From JBBECF01 sp040881945 (GTDB taxonomy: Bacteria; Pseudomonadota; Alphaproteobacteria; Dongiales; Dongiaceae), in the NCBI GenBank assembly GCA_040881945.1, contig JBBECF010000177.1, forward strand, positions 1 to 14,252: 14,252 nucleotides of DNA, read 5' to 3'. A model generated the notes under the pieces. It was not told where the DNA came from. It saw nothing but the letters and a program-made list of their open reading frames with translations, and did not search any database. Shown here in pieces: positions 6,146 through 13,454 of this stretch. Position numbers and translations under genes: made by a program. Each line of letters begins with the position of its first letter. The first letter of the stretch is position 1.

Positions 6146-7969
6146 CTAGCGCCCCGGCGTCCGGCCGATTGCCGCGCCGGCGAGGCGATAGTACTCGACC
6201 GGGCGCGCGAAGCCCTTCAGCGACGCCTGACCCTGCTCGAGGGCGTCGGGGTCGAGCATCGCGGCGACGCCGGGATCGGCGGCGACCTCGCGCGACAGCA
6301 CGACGTCGCCGCCGACGCTTTCACCCTGGAGGCGGGCGGCCATGTTCACGGTCGTGCCGAAGTAGTCGAGGCGGTCGTTGAGCGTGACCGCGATGCACGG
6401 GCCCTTGTGCAGGCCAAGCTTGATGACGACCGCCGCGTCGCCGTGGGCGGCGTTGAACTCGGCCACCCTGCGCTGGATGGCGAGCGCGGCGCCGAGGGCG
6501 CAGGCGGGGTCGGCGAAGGCCGCCATCACCGCGTCGCCGATGGTCTTGACGATCGCCCCGTCGTGCAGCCGCACCTGTTCGGCGAGGAAGGCGAAGTGGT
6601 CGCGCACGAGCCGGTAGGCCGCGGCGTCGCCGACGCGCTCGTAGAGCGCGGTCGAGCCCTTGAGGTCGGTGAACATCAGCGTGACCTGGCCGACGCCGAC
6701 CTCGTCGCCCGGCCGCAGCACCTCGGCGGCGAACAGGTCGCGGAAGGCCTGGAGGGCGGTGACGCGATCGGCGGTGAGCGCGTCGGCAACCCAGGTCCGG
6801 TCCTCGACGATCACGGTGCGCGGGCGGCGGTCGCGGTTGACCAGCCCGATCGTGCCGGGGTCGCCCGGCGGCCCGGCGGCGATGGCGTCGGCATCGACGA
6901 TGACCGCCGGAAACCCGCCGGCGGTCCACTCGATGTCGCACGCCGCGCCCGGCTCGAGCGTGCGCAGCCGGTAGGGTCCGTGGCGAAGCCCGGCGCCGAC
7001 GGCGCGCGATTCACCGGGGTCCAGCGTGACGTGCAGCTTGATGTGCGGCGTAGACATCGGGCCGAACAGGCAGTACGCGCCGCCGGCCAGCGGCCGCACC
7101 GCCGGCGCCGGGCGGAACGTCGCTTCGACATTGCGCGAGAAGTCGCGGTCGTAATCGATGTTGCAGGACGGACAATGGGCGCCCGCGGGCAAGCGGTCGA
7201 GCGAGGGAACCCAGGCCTTGGCGACGCGGCAGCGCGGGCATAGCAGGTCCCAGCGCAACACGAGCAGGCCCGTGCGCGCCGCCTGCAGGCACAGCTCGAT
7301 CGCGGCGCGCGGCGGGCAGCCCCAGTCGCGCGCGAGCTGCAGCGGCCGGACGTGCCACAGGTCCACCTCCTGGGCGCCGAGGACATGGTCGGCCAGTCGG
7401 CGCGCCAGCCCGTGCCCGTGCGCCGTCGCCTCGATCTCGGCGACCAGCGCCGCCACGCGCAAGGCGGTCGCGGGCGTCACCGCCGGCGGCGCGTAGTCGA
7501 ACGGCGCGGCGCGGGCGCCGGCGGCGAAGTCGCCGGCGGTCCCGGCCAGTCGCGCGAAGGTCCTGCCGGTGCGACGAAAGAACCCGGTCGCCAGAATCAG
7601 CCAGCCGAGCGGGTTCGCCGCTTCCGCCTCCAGCGTGTAGGTGCCACGGCAGCCGTCGCCCTCCGGCGCCAGCTCGAAGCTCGCGGTCAGCGTCCGCAGC
7701 GGCCCGTTGCGGAATTCGCGGCGGTGCTCGAACCAGCGGTCGAACACCCAGTTCACCGGCTTTTCCCGCCATTCCAGGCGGAACGGGCCGCGGCGCATCC
7801 GCCCGAGGTAGAGGACCGAGCCGTCTCCTTGCGCGATCTCCTCGATCTCGTGATTCGGCAGGCCGGCCGCCTCGTTGAAACGCGCGGTGTCCGCCAGCGC
7901 CGGCCAGATCTCCGACGCCGGCCGGTCGAAGCGCCAGATCCAGGTCCGCCGTCGCGCGCCGCCTACCAT
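6146..7969 (-). CDS. SRPBCC / zinc-ribbon / class III adenylate-guanylate cyclase fusion
   Basis: The 607-residue protein appears cytosolic, with no signal or membrane segment. Residues about 1-145 resemble an SRPBCC (polyketide cyclase-like) ligand pocket (TWIWRFDRPASEIWPALADTAR). The middle carries two CXXC pairs, C244/C247 (CPRC) and C266/C269 (CPSC), expected to bind zinc, within a region I recall as DUF5939-like. The C-terminal class III cyclase domain (about 425-600) has all the expected residues: metal-binding D435 (FTDLKGST) and D479 (TIGDAVMA), purine-contacting K475 and D535, and transition-state N542 and R546 (VNMAARL). The Lys/Asp pair favours ATP and cAMP production. The D435-D479 spacing of 44 equals that of well-studied class III cyclases as I recall them. 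Its ATG overlaps the end of the HAD gene by 7 nt (ATGGTAG), so translational coupling is likely. An SRPBCC ligand may control the cyclase, but that is inference. Confidence 0.92.
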   Translation of the reverse strand: MVGGARRRTWIWRFDRPASEIWPALADTARFNEAAGLPNHEIEEIAQGDGSVLYLGRMRRGPFRLEWREKPVNWVFDRWFEHRREFRNGPLRTLTASFELAPEGDGCRGTYTLEAEAANPLGWLILATGFFRRTGRTFARLAGTAGDFAAGARAAPFDYAPPAVTPATALRVAALVAEIEATAHGHGLARRLADHVLGAQEVDLWHVRPLQLARDWGCPPRAAIELCLQAARTGLLVLRWDLLCPRCRVAKAWVPSLDRLPAGAHCPSCNIDYDRDFSRNVEATFRPAPAVRPLAGGAYCLFGPMSTPHIKLHVTLDPGESRAVGAGLRHGPYRLRTLEPGAACDIEWTAGGFPAVIVDADAIAAGPPGDPGTIGLVNRDRRPRTVIVEDRTWVADALTADRVTALQAFRDLFAAEVLRPGDEVGVGQVTLMFTDLKGSTALYERVGDAAAYRLVRDHFAFLAEQVRLHDGAIVKTIGDAVMAAFADPACALGAALAIQRRVAEFNAAHGDAAVVIKLGLHKGPCIAVTLNDRLDYFGTTVNMAARLQGESVGGDVVLSREVAADPGVAAMLDPDALEQGQASLKGFARPVEYYRLAGAAIGRTPGR

Positions 7970-8850
7970 GCGAAGGCGGGAACGGCGACCGTCGGAAGGT
8001 GGCCGGCGCGGGCGCAGGCGGCGGCGAGCGTCCGCGGGTCCGGCGAGCCGCCGGCGGCGACGCCGAGCTCCTCGGCATGGAGGCCGCCGGTGACCAGCAC
8101 CGAGTCGATCCCGGCCCGTTCGGCGCCGGCGATGTCGGTGCGCAAGGAATCGCCGACGGCGACGATGCGGCGGCGCTCGGTGACGCCGAGCGCCTCGAAG
8201 CAGGCGCGATAGATCGACGGGTGCGGCTTGCCGTGATAGCGGACCTCCCCACCCAGCGCCTCGTAGCGGGCGGCGAGCGCGCCGGCGCAGATCTCGCGCA
8301 CGCCGTCGCGGACGACCTCGAGGTCGGGATTGGCGCAGACCATGGGAATGCCGCGGGCGACACCCGCCGCCAAGGTCGCCTCGAAATCGGCGACCCGGTC
8401 GCCCGGTCCCTCGACGCCGGTGGCGAGGATGAAACCGGCCTCGGCGACCCGCGTCGCGACGACGAGGTCGAGTCCGTCGAGCATGCCGCGGTCGCGCCGC
8501 GCCATCAGCGGGAAGACGGCGCGGCCGAGCGCCGCGTTCCGGGGATTGGCGCGCTCCTTGAGACTGCGCCAGGTCTCCTCGCCCGAGGACAGCAGGTGGT
8601 CGTAGAGGTCGGGCGTGACGCCGATCTCGGCGGTGCGGCGCGCGACATCGGCGGCGCGGCGCGGCGCGTTCGACAGGATCGCCACGCGCTTGTCGCGGCG
8701 TTTCAGTTCGCGCAAGCCGTCGATGGCGCCCGGATAGGGCCTGACCCCGTCATGCAGCACGCCCCAAAGATCGACGATGAAGGCGTCGTAGCGGCCGGCG
8801 AGCGCCGCCAGGCCGGGCAGGATCGGAACGTCGGGCGCGCTGTCGAACAT
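7963..8850 (-). CDS. HAD-superfamily class IIA hydrolase (TIGR01459 type)
   Basis: The protein has 295 residues starting at the ATG at 8850. HAD motif I is DLWGVLHDG with nucleophile D27; in this branch the usual DxD becomes DxW. Motif II is the SNAP segment (S60, N61), motif III lysine is K208 in YHGKPHPSIY, and motif IV is GDSLRTDIAGA (D234, D239). A large cap between motifs II and III marks class IIA, the group of NagD-like nucleotide and sugar phosphatases. It should be a cytosolic Mg-dependent phosphatase; the natural substrate is unknown. The 3' end overlaps the cyclase start by 7 nt, and the EAL gene ends 70 nt upstream on the same strand. A phosphatase coupled to a nucleotide cyclase could act on a related nucleotide, but nothing in the sequence proves this. 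Confidence 0.92.
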   Translation of the reverse strand: MFDSAPDVPILPGLAALAGRYDAFIVDLWGVLHDGVRPYPGAIDGLRELKRRDKRVAILSNAPRRAADVARRTAEIGVTPDLYDHLLSSGEETWRSLKERANPRNAALGRAVFPLMARRDRGMLDGLDLVVATRVAEAGFILATGVEGPGDRVADFEATLAAGVARGIPMVCANPDLEVVRDGVREICAGALAARYEALGGEVRYHGKPHPSIYRACFEALGVTERRRIVAVGDSLRTDIAGAERAGIDSVLVTGGLHAEELGVAAGGSPDPRTLAAACARAGHLPTVAVPAFAW

Positions 8851-8920
8851 GGGGATCCGGACGGTGGCGGCGGCGTGGACGAGCGCCGTTCTGCCACGCC
8901 GGCCGCCGGATGTGAAGCGC

Positions 8921-10177
8921 TCAGCCCTCGGCGCGCGACAGCCGCGGCTCGCCGAAGAGATAGCCCTGGCCGAAATCGATGTTGAGTTCGAGCAGTTCGA
9001 CGAGCACGGATTCGGTTTCGATCTTGGACGCGATCAGGTCGAGCCCGTGGCTGTCGAGGCGGCGCTTCAACTGCGCCGGGTCGATGCCGACGGCGCCGAG
9101 CGGGCCGGGCCGCAGCAAGCGGGTGGCGTCGACCTTGACGAAACGGAAATGTCGCGCCGCCAGATCCGCGATATCGAGGTTCAGGTCGGTGACCTGGTCG
9201 AGGGAATAACGGAAGCCGAGCCGCGCGAGCTGGTCGAGTTCGCCACGCAGGGTGGCGTCCTGCTCGGCCAGCGCCCGTTGCGGAAACTCGAAGACGATGC
9301 CCGAGGCGAGTCCGGCGTTGTCCGCCATGAACTTCACGAAGTCGCGGAAAAACGAGCGGTCGGCCAGCGTATGCCGGGAGATGTTGCAGAAGAAGCCGAA
9401 CCCCGCGTTGTGTTGGCGGGTCTTGCGCAGCAGCTGCACGCAGCGGAACAGCAGCAGGTTGTCGATGGCGGTGATGAGGCCGGCGCGTTCGGCGAGGTCG
9501 ATGTACTGCGCGGGCATGAGGATGCGGCCTTCGCCGGCGCGCACCCGCGAGAAGCTCTCGAAGTACCGCCGCTTGCGCTGCGGCAGACTGACGATGGGCT
9601 GGAGCGCGAGCTCGACGCGCTGTTCCCGCAGCCCGTCGCGCAGCGCGTCGAGCATCGCGCGCTCGTCGAGGTCGCGCGCCACCGGCGGCATCGCCTGGGT
9701 CTGCCAGGTGGGCGACGGCGCGGCCGCGCGGCGATCGTCGGCGGCGGCGGGCGGCGACATGGCGCTCGCGGGGGGGGCGGCGGCGGCGGCCTTCGCGTCG
9801 TCGGCGCGGCTGGCGTAGAGCTGCTCGATCAGCGACTGCAGCACCTTCACCTCGGCGACGACCTCGCCGACTTCGTGGCCGTCGCCCTCGCGCGGCGCCG
9901 CAGGCAGCAGATCGACGGCGTCGCTCAACCGCGACAGCTCGCGCTCGGCGTGGGAATAGGCGTCGCGAAGCCACCCGACCTGCGCGATCAGGATCGCCAC
10001 CTGGCCGCGGCGAACCAGGACTTCGTGCAGCAACAGGCCGAGGATGAGCACGATCCCGCCGCCGATCGCGGCCTCGGTCGGCGCGATCGCCGGCAGCAGC
10101 CGCGGCGTCAGCGAAACCACCGCCGCCGCCAACCCGGCGTACAAGACGAGGAACGTGGCGTGGCGAAGCGGTGTCAT
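8921..10177 (-). CDS. TipF-like membrane protein with degenerate EAL domain
   Basis: The protein has 418 residues from the ATG at 10177; the open frame runs on upstream antisense-like inside pyrD, but membrane helices begin right after this ATG. It has two hydrophobic segments (about 8-24 and 36-55), a helical stretch probably forming a coiled coil (about 65-122), an Ala/Pro-rich linker (about 127-165) and an EAL domain (about 172-412). Signature residues have diverged: EAL is ESF (E207), DDFG is DQVT (327-330), and the catalytic-Glu motif AEGVE reads ASKIE (383-387). N265, E297, K348 and QGY (404-406) remain. This fits a c-di-GMP-binding protein without phosphodiesterase activity, as in Caulobacter TipF, a polar flagellar assembly factor of the same layout. 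No flagellar gene is in the window, so the TipF role is by resemblance. It lies 90 nt downstream of pyrD. Confidence 0.87.
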   Translation of the reverse strand: MTPLRHATFLVLYAGLAAAVVSLTPRLLPAIAPTEAAIGGGIVLILGLLLHEVLVRRGQVAILIAQVGWLRDAYSHAERELSRLSDAVDLLPAAPREGDGHEVGEVVAEVKVLQSLIEQLYASRADDAKAAAAAPPASAMSPPAAADDRRAAAPSPTWQTQAMPPVARDLDERAMLDALRDGLREQRVELALQPIVSLPQRKRRYFESFSRVRAGEGRILMPAQYIDLAERAGLITAIDNLLLFRCVQLLRKTRQHNAGFGFFCNISRHTLADRSFFRDFVKFMADNAGLASGIVFEFPQRALAEQDATLRGELDQLARLGFRYSLDQVTDLNLDIADLAARHFRFVKVDATRLLRPGPLGAVGIDPAQLKRRLDSHGLDLIASKIETESVLVELLELNIDFGQGYLFGEPRLSRAEG

Positions 10178-10266
10178 GTCCGGCCGGTGGCTGTCGCGGT
10201 GTCGGCCGCGAGCTTGCCGGAAAGCCCTTGATATAGGGTTAAGCAAAGATGGACGGGCGGCGTTCC

Positions 10267-11340
10267 TCAGCGGCGCGGCCGGTCGGCGCCCACCGCCTCG
10301 GCCAGGCTGGCGCAGCCGTCGGCGCGCAAGGCCGCGGCCAGCTCGCGCTTGATCCGGCCGACCAGGCCCGGCCCCTGGTAGATCAGCGCGGTATAGAGCT
10401 GGACGAGGGAGGCGCCGGCGCGGATCTTGGCATAGGCGTCGGCCCCGCCGGCGATGCCGCCGACGCCGACCAGCGGCAGGCGGCCGCCGGTCAACCGGTA
10501 CATCTCGGCGAGCAGCTCGGTCGAGGGCCGGAACAGCGGCCGGCCGCTGAGGCCCCCGGCCTCGCCGGCGTGCCGGCCGGCCAGGCCGGGCGGCCGGGCG
10601 AGCGTCGTGTTGGCCACGATCAGGCCGTCGATGCCCGTGGCCAGGGCGACCTCGGCGATGTCGCGCCGGTTGGCCTCGGTCAGGTCGGGCGCGATCTTGA
10701 GCAGCAGCGGCGGCGGATTGCGCGGCGTCGCCGCCGCCCGCGCCGCCTGCACCGCGCCGATCAGGCGGGTCAGCGGATCGCGCCCCTGCAACGCGCGCAG
10801 GCCCGGCGTGTTCGGCGACGAGACGTTGATCGCCAGGTAATCGGCGAGCGGGGCCAGCGCCGTCGCCCCGGCGGCGTAGTCGGCGGCCGCGTCGGCGCTG
10901 TCGCGGTTGATGCCGAGATTGACGCCGACGATACCGCGCCGGGCGGCCGGGGCGGCCCGACGTTGCAGCCGCGCCGCCGCCGCCGCGAGGCCGCGGCTGT
11001 TGAAGCCGAGGCGGTTGATCGCGGCTTCGTCCGCGGGCAGCCGGAACAGGCGCGGGCGCGGGTTGCCGGGCTGCGGCCGCGGCGTGATCGTGCCGACCTC
11101 GACGAAGCCGAAGCCGAGCCGCAGGCCCTCGTCGGCGACCTCGGCGTCCTTGTCGAAGCCGGCGGCGAGCCCGACCGGGTTGGGGAAATCCCGGCCCCAC
11201 AGGCGGATGCCGAGGATCGGGTCGTCGGCCGCGGGCGCCGGCAGCGGGACCCAGGCCAGGGCCCGCAGCGTCAAGCGGTGCGCCGATTCGGGCGGCAGCA
11301 GGCGCAATATCGGCGCGACGGATCGGTAAAGGTCTGGCAT
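10267..11340 (-). CDS. pyrD: Dihydroorotate dehydrogenase, quinone-dependent (class 2)
   Basis: The protein has 357 residues and carries the class 2 features: an N-terminal helical extension (MPDLYRSVAPILRLLPPESAH) that associates with the membrane and quinone, GFDKDAE with substrate-binding K64, NRLGFNS (109-115), NVSSPNT with catalytic S175 and N177, K215 and N244-T245 for FMN and orotate, and the FMN-phosphate loops VGVGGI (291-296) and LYTALIYQGP. It oxidises dihydroorotate to orotate at the inner membrane, passing electrons to quinone, the fourth step of de novo pyrimidine synthesis. The ATG at 11340 gives the usual N-terminus. It starts 41 nt after the upstream S24 regulator gene on the same strand, so read-through is possible, though a functional tie is not expected. 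Confidence 0.97.
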   Translation of the reverse strand: MPDLYRSVAPILRLLPPESAHRLTLRALAWVPLPAPAADDPILGIRLWGRDFPNPVGLAAGFDKDAEVADEGLRLGFGFVEVGTITPRPQPGNPRPRLFRLPADEAAINRLGFNSRGLAAAAARLQRRAAPAARRGIVGVNLGINRDSADAAADYAAGATALAPLADYLAINVSSPNTPGLRALQGRDPLTRLIGAVQAARAAATPRNPPPLLLKIAPDLTEANRRDIAEVALATGIDGLIVANTTLARPPGLAGRHAGEAGGLSGRPLFRPSTELLAEMYRLTGGRLPLVGVGGIAGGADAYAKIRAGASLVQLYTALIYQGPGLVGRIKRELAAALRADGCASLAEAVGADRPRR

Positions 11341-11381
11341 GGCGCCCTACGGCGCGCGGCGCGGCCGCGACGACGTCCGGT

Positions 11382-12074
11382 TCACAGCTTGCGCTTCACG
11401 TAGAGCACAGTAGCGATGCGGCGAACCTCGGTCAGCCTGATCTTCTCATCGTAGGGCGGCTGGGCGCCGTCGGCGTCCGGCGGCAGGTAGCCGCGCAACA
11501 GCAGCCAGTCGGCGTCCCGGCCGAGATACAGCTTGATCGAGGCGGCGCCGTCGCGCCGCTCGAGGAAGACGGCGTCGCCCGCGTCGCAGGATGTCGCCGG
11601 CGAGCAGATGCACAGAAAGCCGGGGAATATCCCGGCCGGTTTCATCAAGCTGCCGGTGGCCATCACGGCGAAAGCATCGGGGTCCTGCATGTCGCCCGGG
11701 CGGGCCGCGCGCACCGCCAGGCTGTCCCCCTGATACCAGCCGCGCAGGCCGCATTCGGCCAGGCCGATGACCGGCACGCCGCCCGGCCGGCGTGCCGGGT
11801 CGGCCGCGTCCTGCCGCATCGCGCCCTCGCCCGACCACAGCCAGTCGAGGCGAACGCCGGCCGCGGCCGCCACGCGGGCGATCGGCGCGAAGCCGGGCTG
11901 GTTACGCCCGGCGATATAGCGGCCAAGCTGATCGGCCGAGACGCCCGCGACCGCGGCCGCGTGCCGCCGGGTGCCGAGAAGGTCCGCCACCGCCGCGATA
12001 CGCTTGCCGAGCGCCGGATCGGTACCAAGACGACCATCGCCGCCGCCTTGGATTTTCGCGCGGCGGGCGCTCAT
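11382..12074 (-). CDS. HTH / S24 (LexA-CI-like) regulator lacking the catalytic serine position
   Basis: The protein has 230 residues. Residues about 20-80 form an XRE-type helix-turn-helix (HAAAVAGVSADQLGRYIAGRNQPGFAPIARVA) ending in LDWLWSGEG, a common linker in phage-type repressors. Residues about 98-228 are an S24/LexA-like domain: VPVIGLAECGLRGW at the place of the cleavage loop, then ATGSLMKPAGIFPG where active relatives have xGxSMxP. Leu143 occupies the position of the serine nucleophile just before Met; K181 (ASIKLYL) matches the catalytic lysine. It probably represses its own or neighbouring genes through the AT-rich divergent region upstream, and it may not self-cleave, or S142 could substitute. 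The start ATG at 12074 has no strong Shine-Dalgarno. It may be a prophage-type repressor or a chromosomal regulator; the sequence cannot decide. Confidence 0.85.
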   Translation of the reverse strand: MSARRAKIQGGGDGRLGTDPALGKRIAAVADLLGTRRHAAAVAGVSADQLGRYIAGRNQPGFAPIARVAAAAGVRLDWLWSGEGAMRQDAADPARRPGGVPVIGLAECGLRGWYQGDSLAVRAARPGDMQDPDAFAVMATGSLMKPAGIFPGFLCICSPATSCDAGDAVFLERRDGAASIKLYLGRDADWLLLRGYLPPDADGAQPPYDEKIRLTEVRRIATVLYVKRKL

Positions 12075-12104
12075 CCCGGACGCGACTCATGCCGCCCGAA
12101 CGAC

Positions 12105-12167
12105 GCATATTCGTCGCGTCGCCCGGCAGTATCACGACAAATAAGCTTGATATGGCCGCGAATATGC
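12105..12167. repeat. Spaced 9-bp inverted repeat, candidate operator half-sites
   Basis: GCATATTCG at 12105-12113 is the exact reverse complement of CGAATATGC at 12159-12167. A second shorter pair, TATCA (12130-12134) and TGATA (12148-12152), lies inside. Together they frame the upstream region of the S24 regulator and overlap the rightward promoter spacer. Paired sites of this kind are typical of repressor binding, possibly with looping. Confidence 0.4.
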
Positions 12168-12175
12168 CGTATGGT
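12147..12175 (+). promoter_or_regulatory. Rightward sigma-70-like promoter
   Basis: TTGATA (12147-12152), a 17-bp spacer and TATGGT (12170-12175) fit the -35/-10 pattern. The right half-site of the 9-bp inverted repeat lies inside the spacer, so a repressor bound there would block it. The likely start is near 12182; the first credible gene downstream is the small ORF at 12413, which would give a leader of about 230 nt. Confidence 0.45.
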
Positions 12176-12412
12176 CACGATGGAGTCATGTATCCGGCGG
12201 TTTACCGAACGGACGGGTGGCAACGTCTGCATGGTAGCATGCGACCGCCGGGGGGCAATGTATTAACGAACGGTCGCGTGAGCAATTCGCGACGACGCTA
12301 TTGGGATGCCTCGCATCCTGCGACGGGCAGCCGCCGCCGGAGGCGGGTTTAGCGCGGCGGCGCTGACTTCGGCGGCTGGCATCGCGCTTGCGTGAGGGGG
12401 AGCGGCAAACCG

Positions 12413-12634
12413 ATGCAGGTCCCGAAAAGCATGGCGAAAAACACGACCCCTGGGGTCATGAGCCGGCCGTTGCGCACGGCGCTCGAACTGGTCGAGGCGA
12501 TCGCCGACACCGGCCTCGCGCTGGTGCCGGCGCAGCCGACCGCCGCCATGGTCAAGGCCGGCGCCATCGCCGGGATCGTCGGCCCGGAAACGGCCGTGCG
12601 CGTCTACCGCGCCATGGTGGCGGCGGCCGACTGA
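12413..12634 (+). CDS. Small protein of unknown function between two S24 regulators
   Basis: The call is a 73-residue protein from the ATG at 12413; AGGGGGAG about 10 nt upstream may be its ribosome binding site, and a GTG at 12392 would add 7 residues. The sequence is mostly helical: SRPLRTALELVEAIADTGLA, then VPAQPTAAMVKAGAIAG and PETAVRVYRAMVAAAD. The segment PTxxMVxAG...VYRAMVAA is reminiscent of short phage-associated proteins with a P(T)PEMVxAG...YRAMLAA pattern, which I recall without a known function. The antisense frame is less protein-like. It lies 106 nt before the intact S24 regulator on the same strand and could share its transcript. It is moderately likely to be a real gene. Confidence 0.55.
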   Translation: MQVPKSMAKNTTPGVMSRPLRTALELVEAIADTGLALVPAQPTAAMVKAGAIAGIVGPETAVRVYRAMVAAAD

Positions 12635-12740
12635 CGCGGCCTTCCGCCCTCGCCCGGGCCGGCGGGCCGCCCGGTTCGTTCTTTCCGCCGAAACCGATTT
12701 TTCTGGTGACAAGGGGCGTCCGTCTTAGGAAGATGCGCCC

Positions 12741-13367
12741 ATGCTGCGTCATGGCGACATCTGGCGGGCGATCGACCGACTGGCGGCCAAGCACCGGCTG
12801 TCGCCGTCCGGCCTGGCGCGCCGCGCCGGGCTCGATGCCACGACCTTCAACAAGAGCAAGCGGACCAACCCCGCGGGCAAGCCGCGCTGGCCAAGCACCG
12901 AGAGCCTGTCCAAGGTGCTGGCCTGCACCGGCGAATCGCTCGCCGGGTTCCTCCCGCTGCTCGGCGAGCGCAGCGCCGGCCGCCGGCGCATCCCGGTGCT
13001 CGGCTATGCCCAGGCCGGCGCCGCCGGCCATTTCGACGACGCCGGATATCCGATGGGGCGCGGCTGGGACGCGGTCGATATCCCCGACATCGGCGACGCC
13101 AACGCCTATGCCCTGAAGATCGCCGGCGACAGCATGGAACCGGTCTATCGCAGGGGCGATATCATCGTCGTGGCGCCTGCCGCGCCGCTGCGCCGCGGCG
13201 ACCGCGTGGTGGTGCGCACGCGCGCCGGCGAAGTGATGGCGAAACAGCTCGGGCGCCGCTCGGCCCGCCGGCTCGAGCTGTTGTCGATCAACGCCAGGCA
13301 CCCCGACCGCGTTCTCGCCGCCGACGAGGTCGAGTGGATCGCCCGCATCCTGTGGGTGAGCCAGTAG
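12741..13367 (+). CDS. HTH / S24 (LexA-CI-like) self-cleaving transcriptional regulator
   Basis: The protein has 208 residues, starting at the ATG at 12741 behind AGGAAG (12727-12732). The N-terminal helix-turn-helix (about 5-72) contains LSPSGLARRAGLDATTFNKSK, a form common in alphaproteobacterial HTH-S24 proteins. The C-terminal S24 domain has a potential Ala-Gly cleavage site A92-G93 (YAQAGAAG), the nucleophile S131 in GDSMEP and the general-base K168 in EVMAKQL, so LexA-type self-cleavage is possible. It should dimerise, bind operator DNA and be inactivated by autoproteolysis on a stress signal, by analogy with LexA and CI. It lacks the canonical LexA N-terminal domain, so it is not the SOS LexA itself. 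Its upstream region holds an imperfect inverted repeat (CGGTTCG at 12672 and CGAAACCG at 12689) that could be an autoregulatory operator. Confidence 0.9.
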   Translation: MLRHGDIWRAIDRLAAKHRLSPSGLARRAGLDATTFNKSKRTNPAGKPRWPSTESLSKVLACTGESLAGFLPLLGERSAGRRRIPVLGYAQAGAAGHFDDAGYPMGRGWDAVDIPDIGDANAYALKIAGDSMEPVYRRGDIIVVAPAAPLRRGDRVVVRTRAGEVMAKQLGRRSARRLELLSINARHPDRVLAADEVEWIARILWVSQ

Positions 13368-13454
13368 CGTACGGGGGCCCACGGGGCCGCTGCAAAATCC
13401 GGCGCACCGTCAGCGGGTTAGCCGATCTCTCCGGCGAGCTCCGGCGGGAAAGCG

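Larger units (their letters stand above)
12075..12412. other. Divergent regulatory spacer between the S24 regulator and the small ORF
   Basis: This 338-bp gap is clearly more AT-rich than its surroundings between about 12100 and 12270. It holds a 9-bp inverted repeat, a rightward promoter-like sequence (both listed separately) and a small GC hairpin CCGCC/GGCGG near 12330-12350. Short open frames starting at ATGs near 12168, 12179 and 12188 are present but resemble nothing I know, and no Cro-type helix-turn-helix is visible. Confidence 0.5.

Noticed and set aside
6131..7243. A 370-codon plus-strand frame opposite the cyclase
   Set aside because: Low-complexity antisense shadow; the minus strand has intact cyclase catalytic residues.
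10178..11200. Upstream extension of the EAL protein frame to 11200
   Set aside because: It overlaps pyrD in another frame and is arginine/glycine/proline-rich. The membrane helices begin directly after the ATG at 10177.
12168..12352. Short plus-strand frames just after the rightward promoter, considered as a Cro-like gene
   Set aside because: Neither MYPAVYRTDGWQRLHG nor MVTMESCIRRFTERTGG resembles a helix-turn-helix protein, and they overlap each other in different frames.
12349..12567. Minus-strand 72-codon frame with a hydrophobic segment
   Set aside because: It is antisense to the more protein-like small ORF at 12413-12634 and has no ribosome binding site or family resemblance.
12706..12734. 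Promoter for the intact S24 gene from GTGACA
   Set aside because: No acceptable -10 hexamer lies 16-18 bp downstream; the nearby AGGAAG is better explained as the ribosome binding site.
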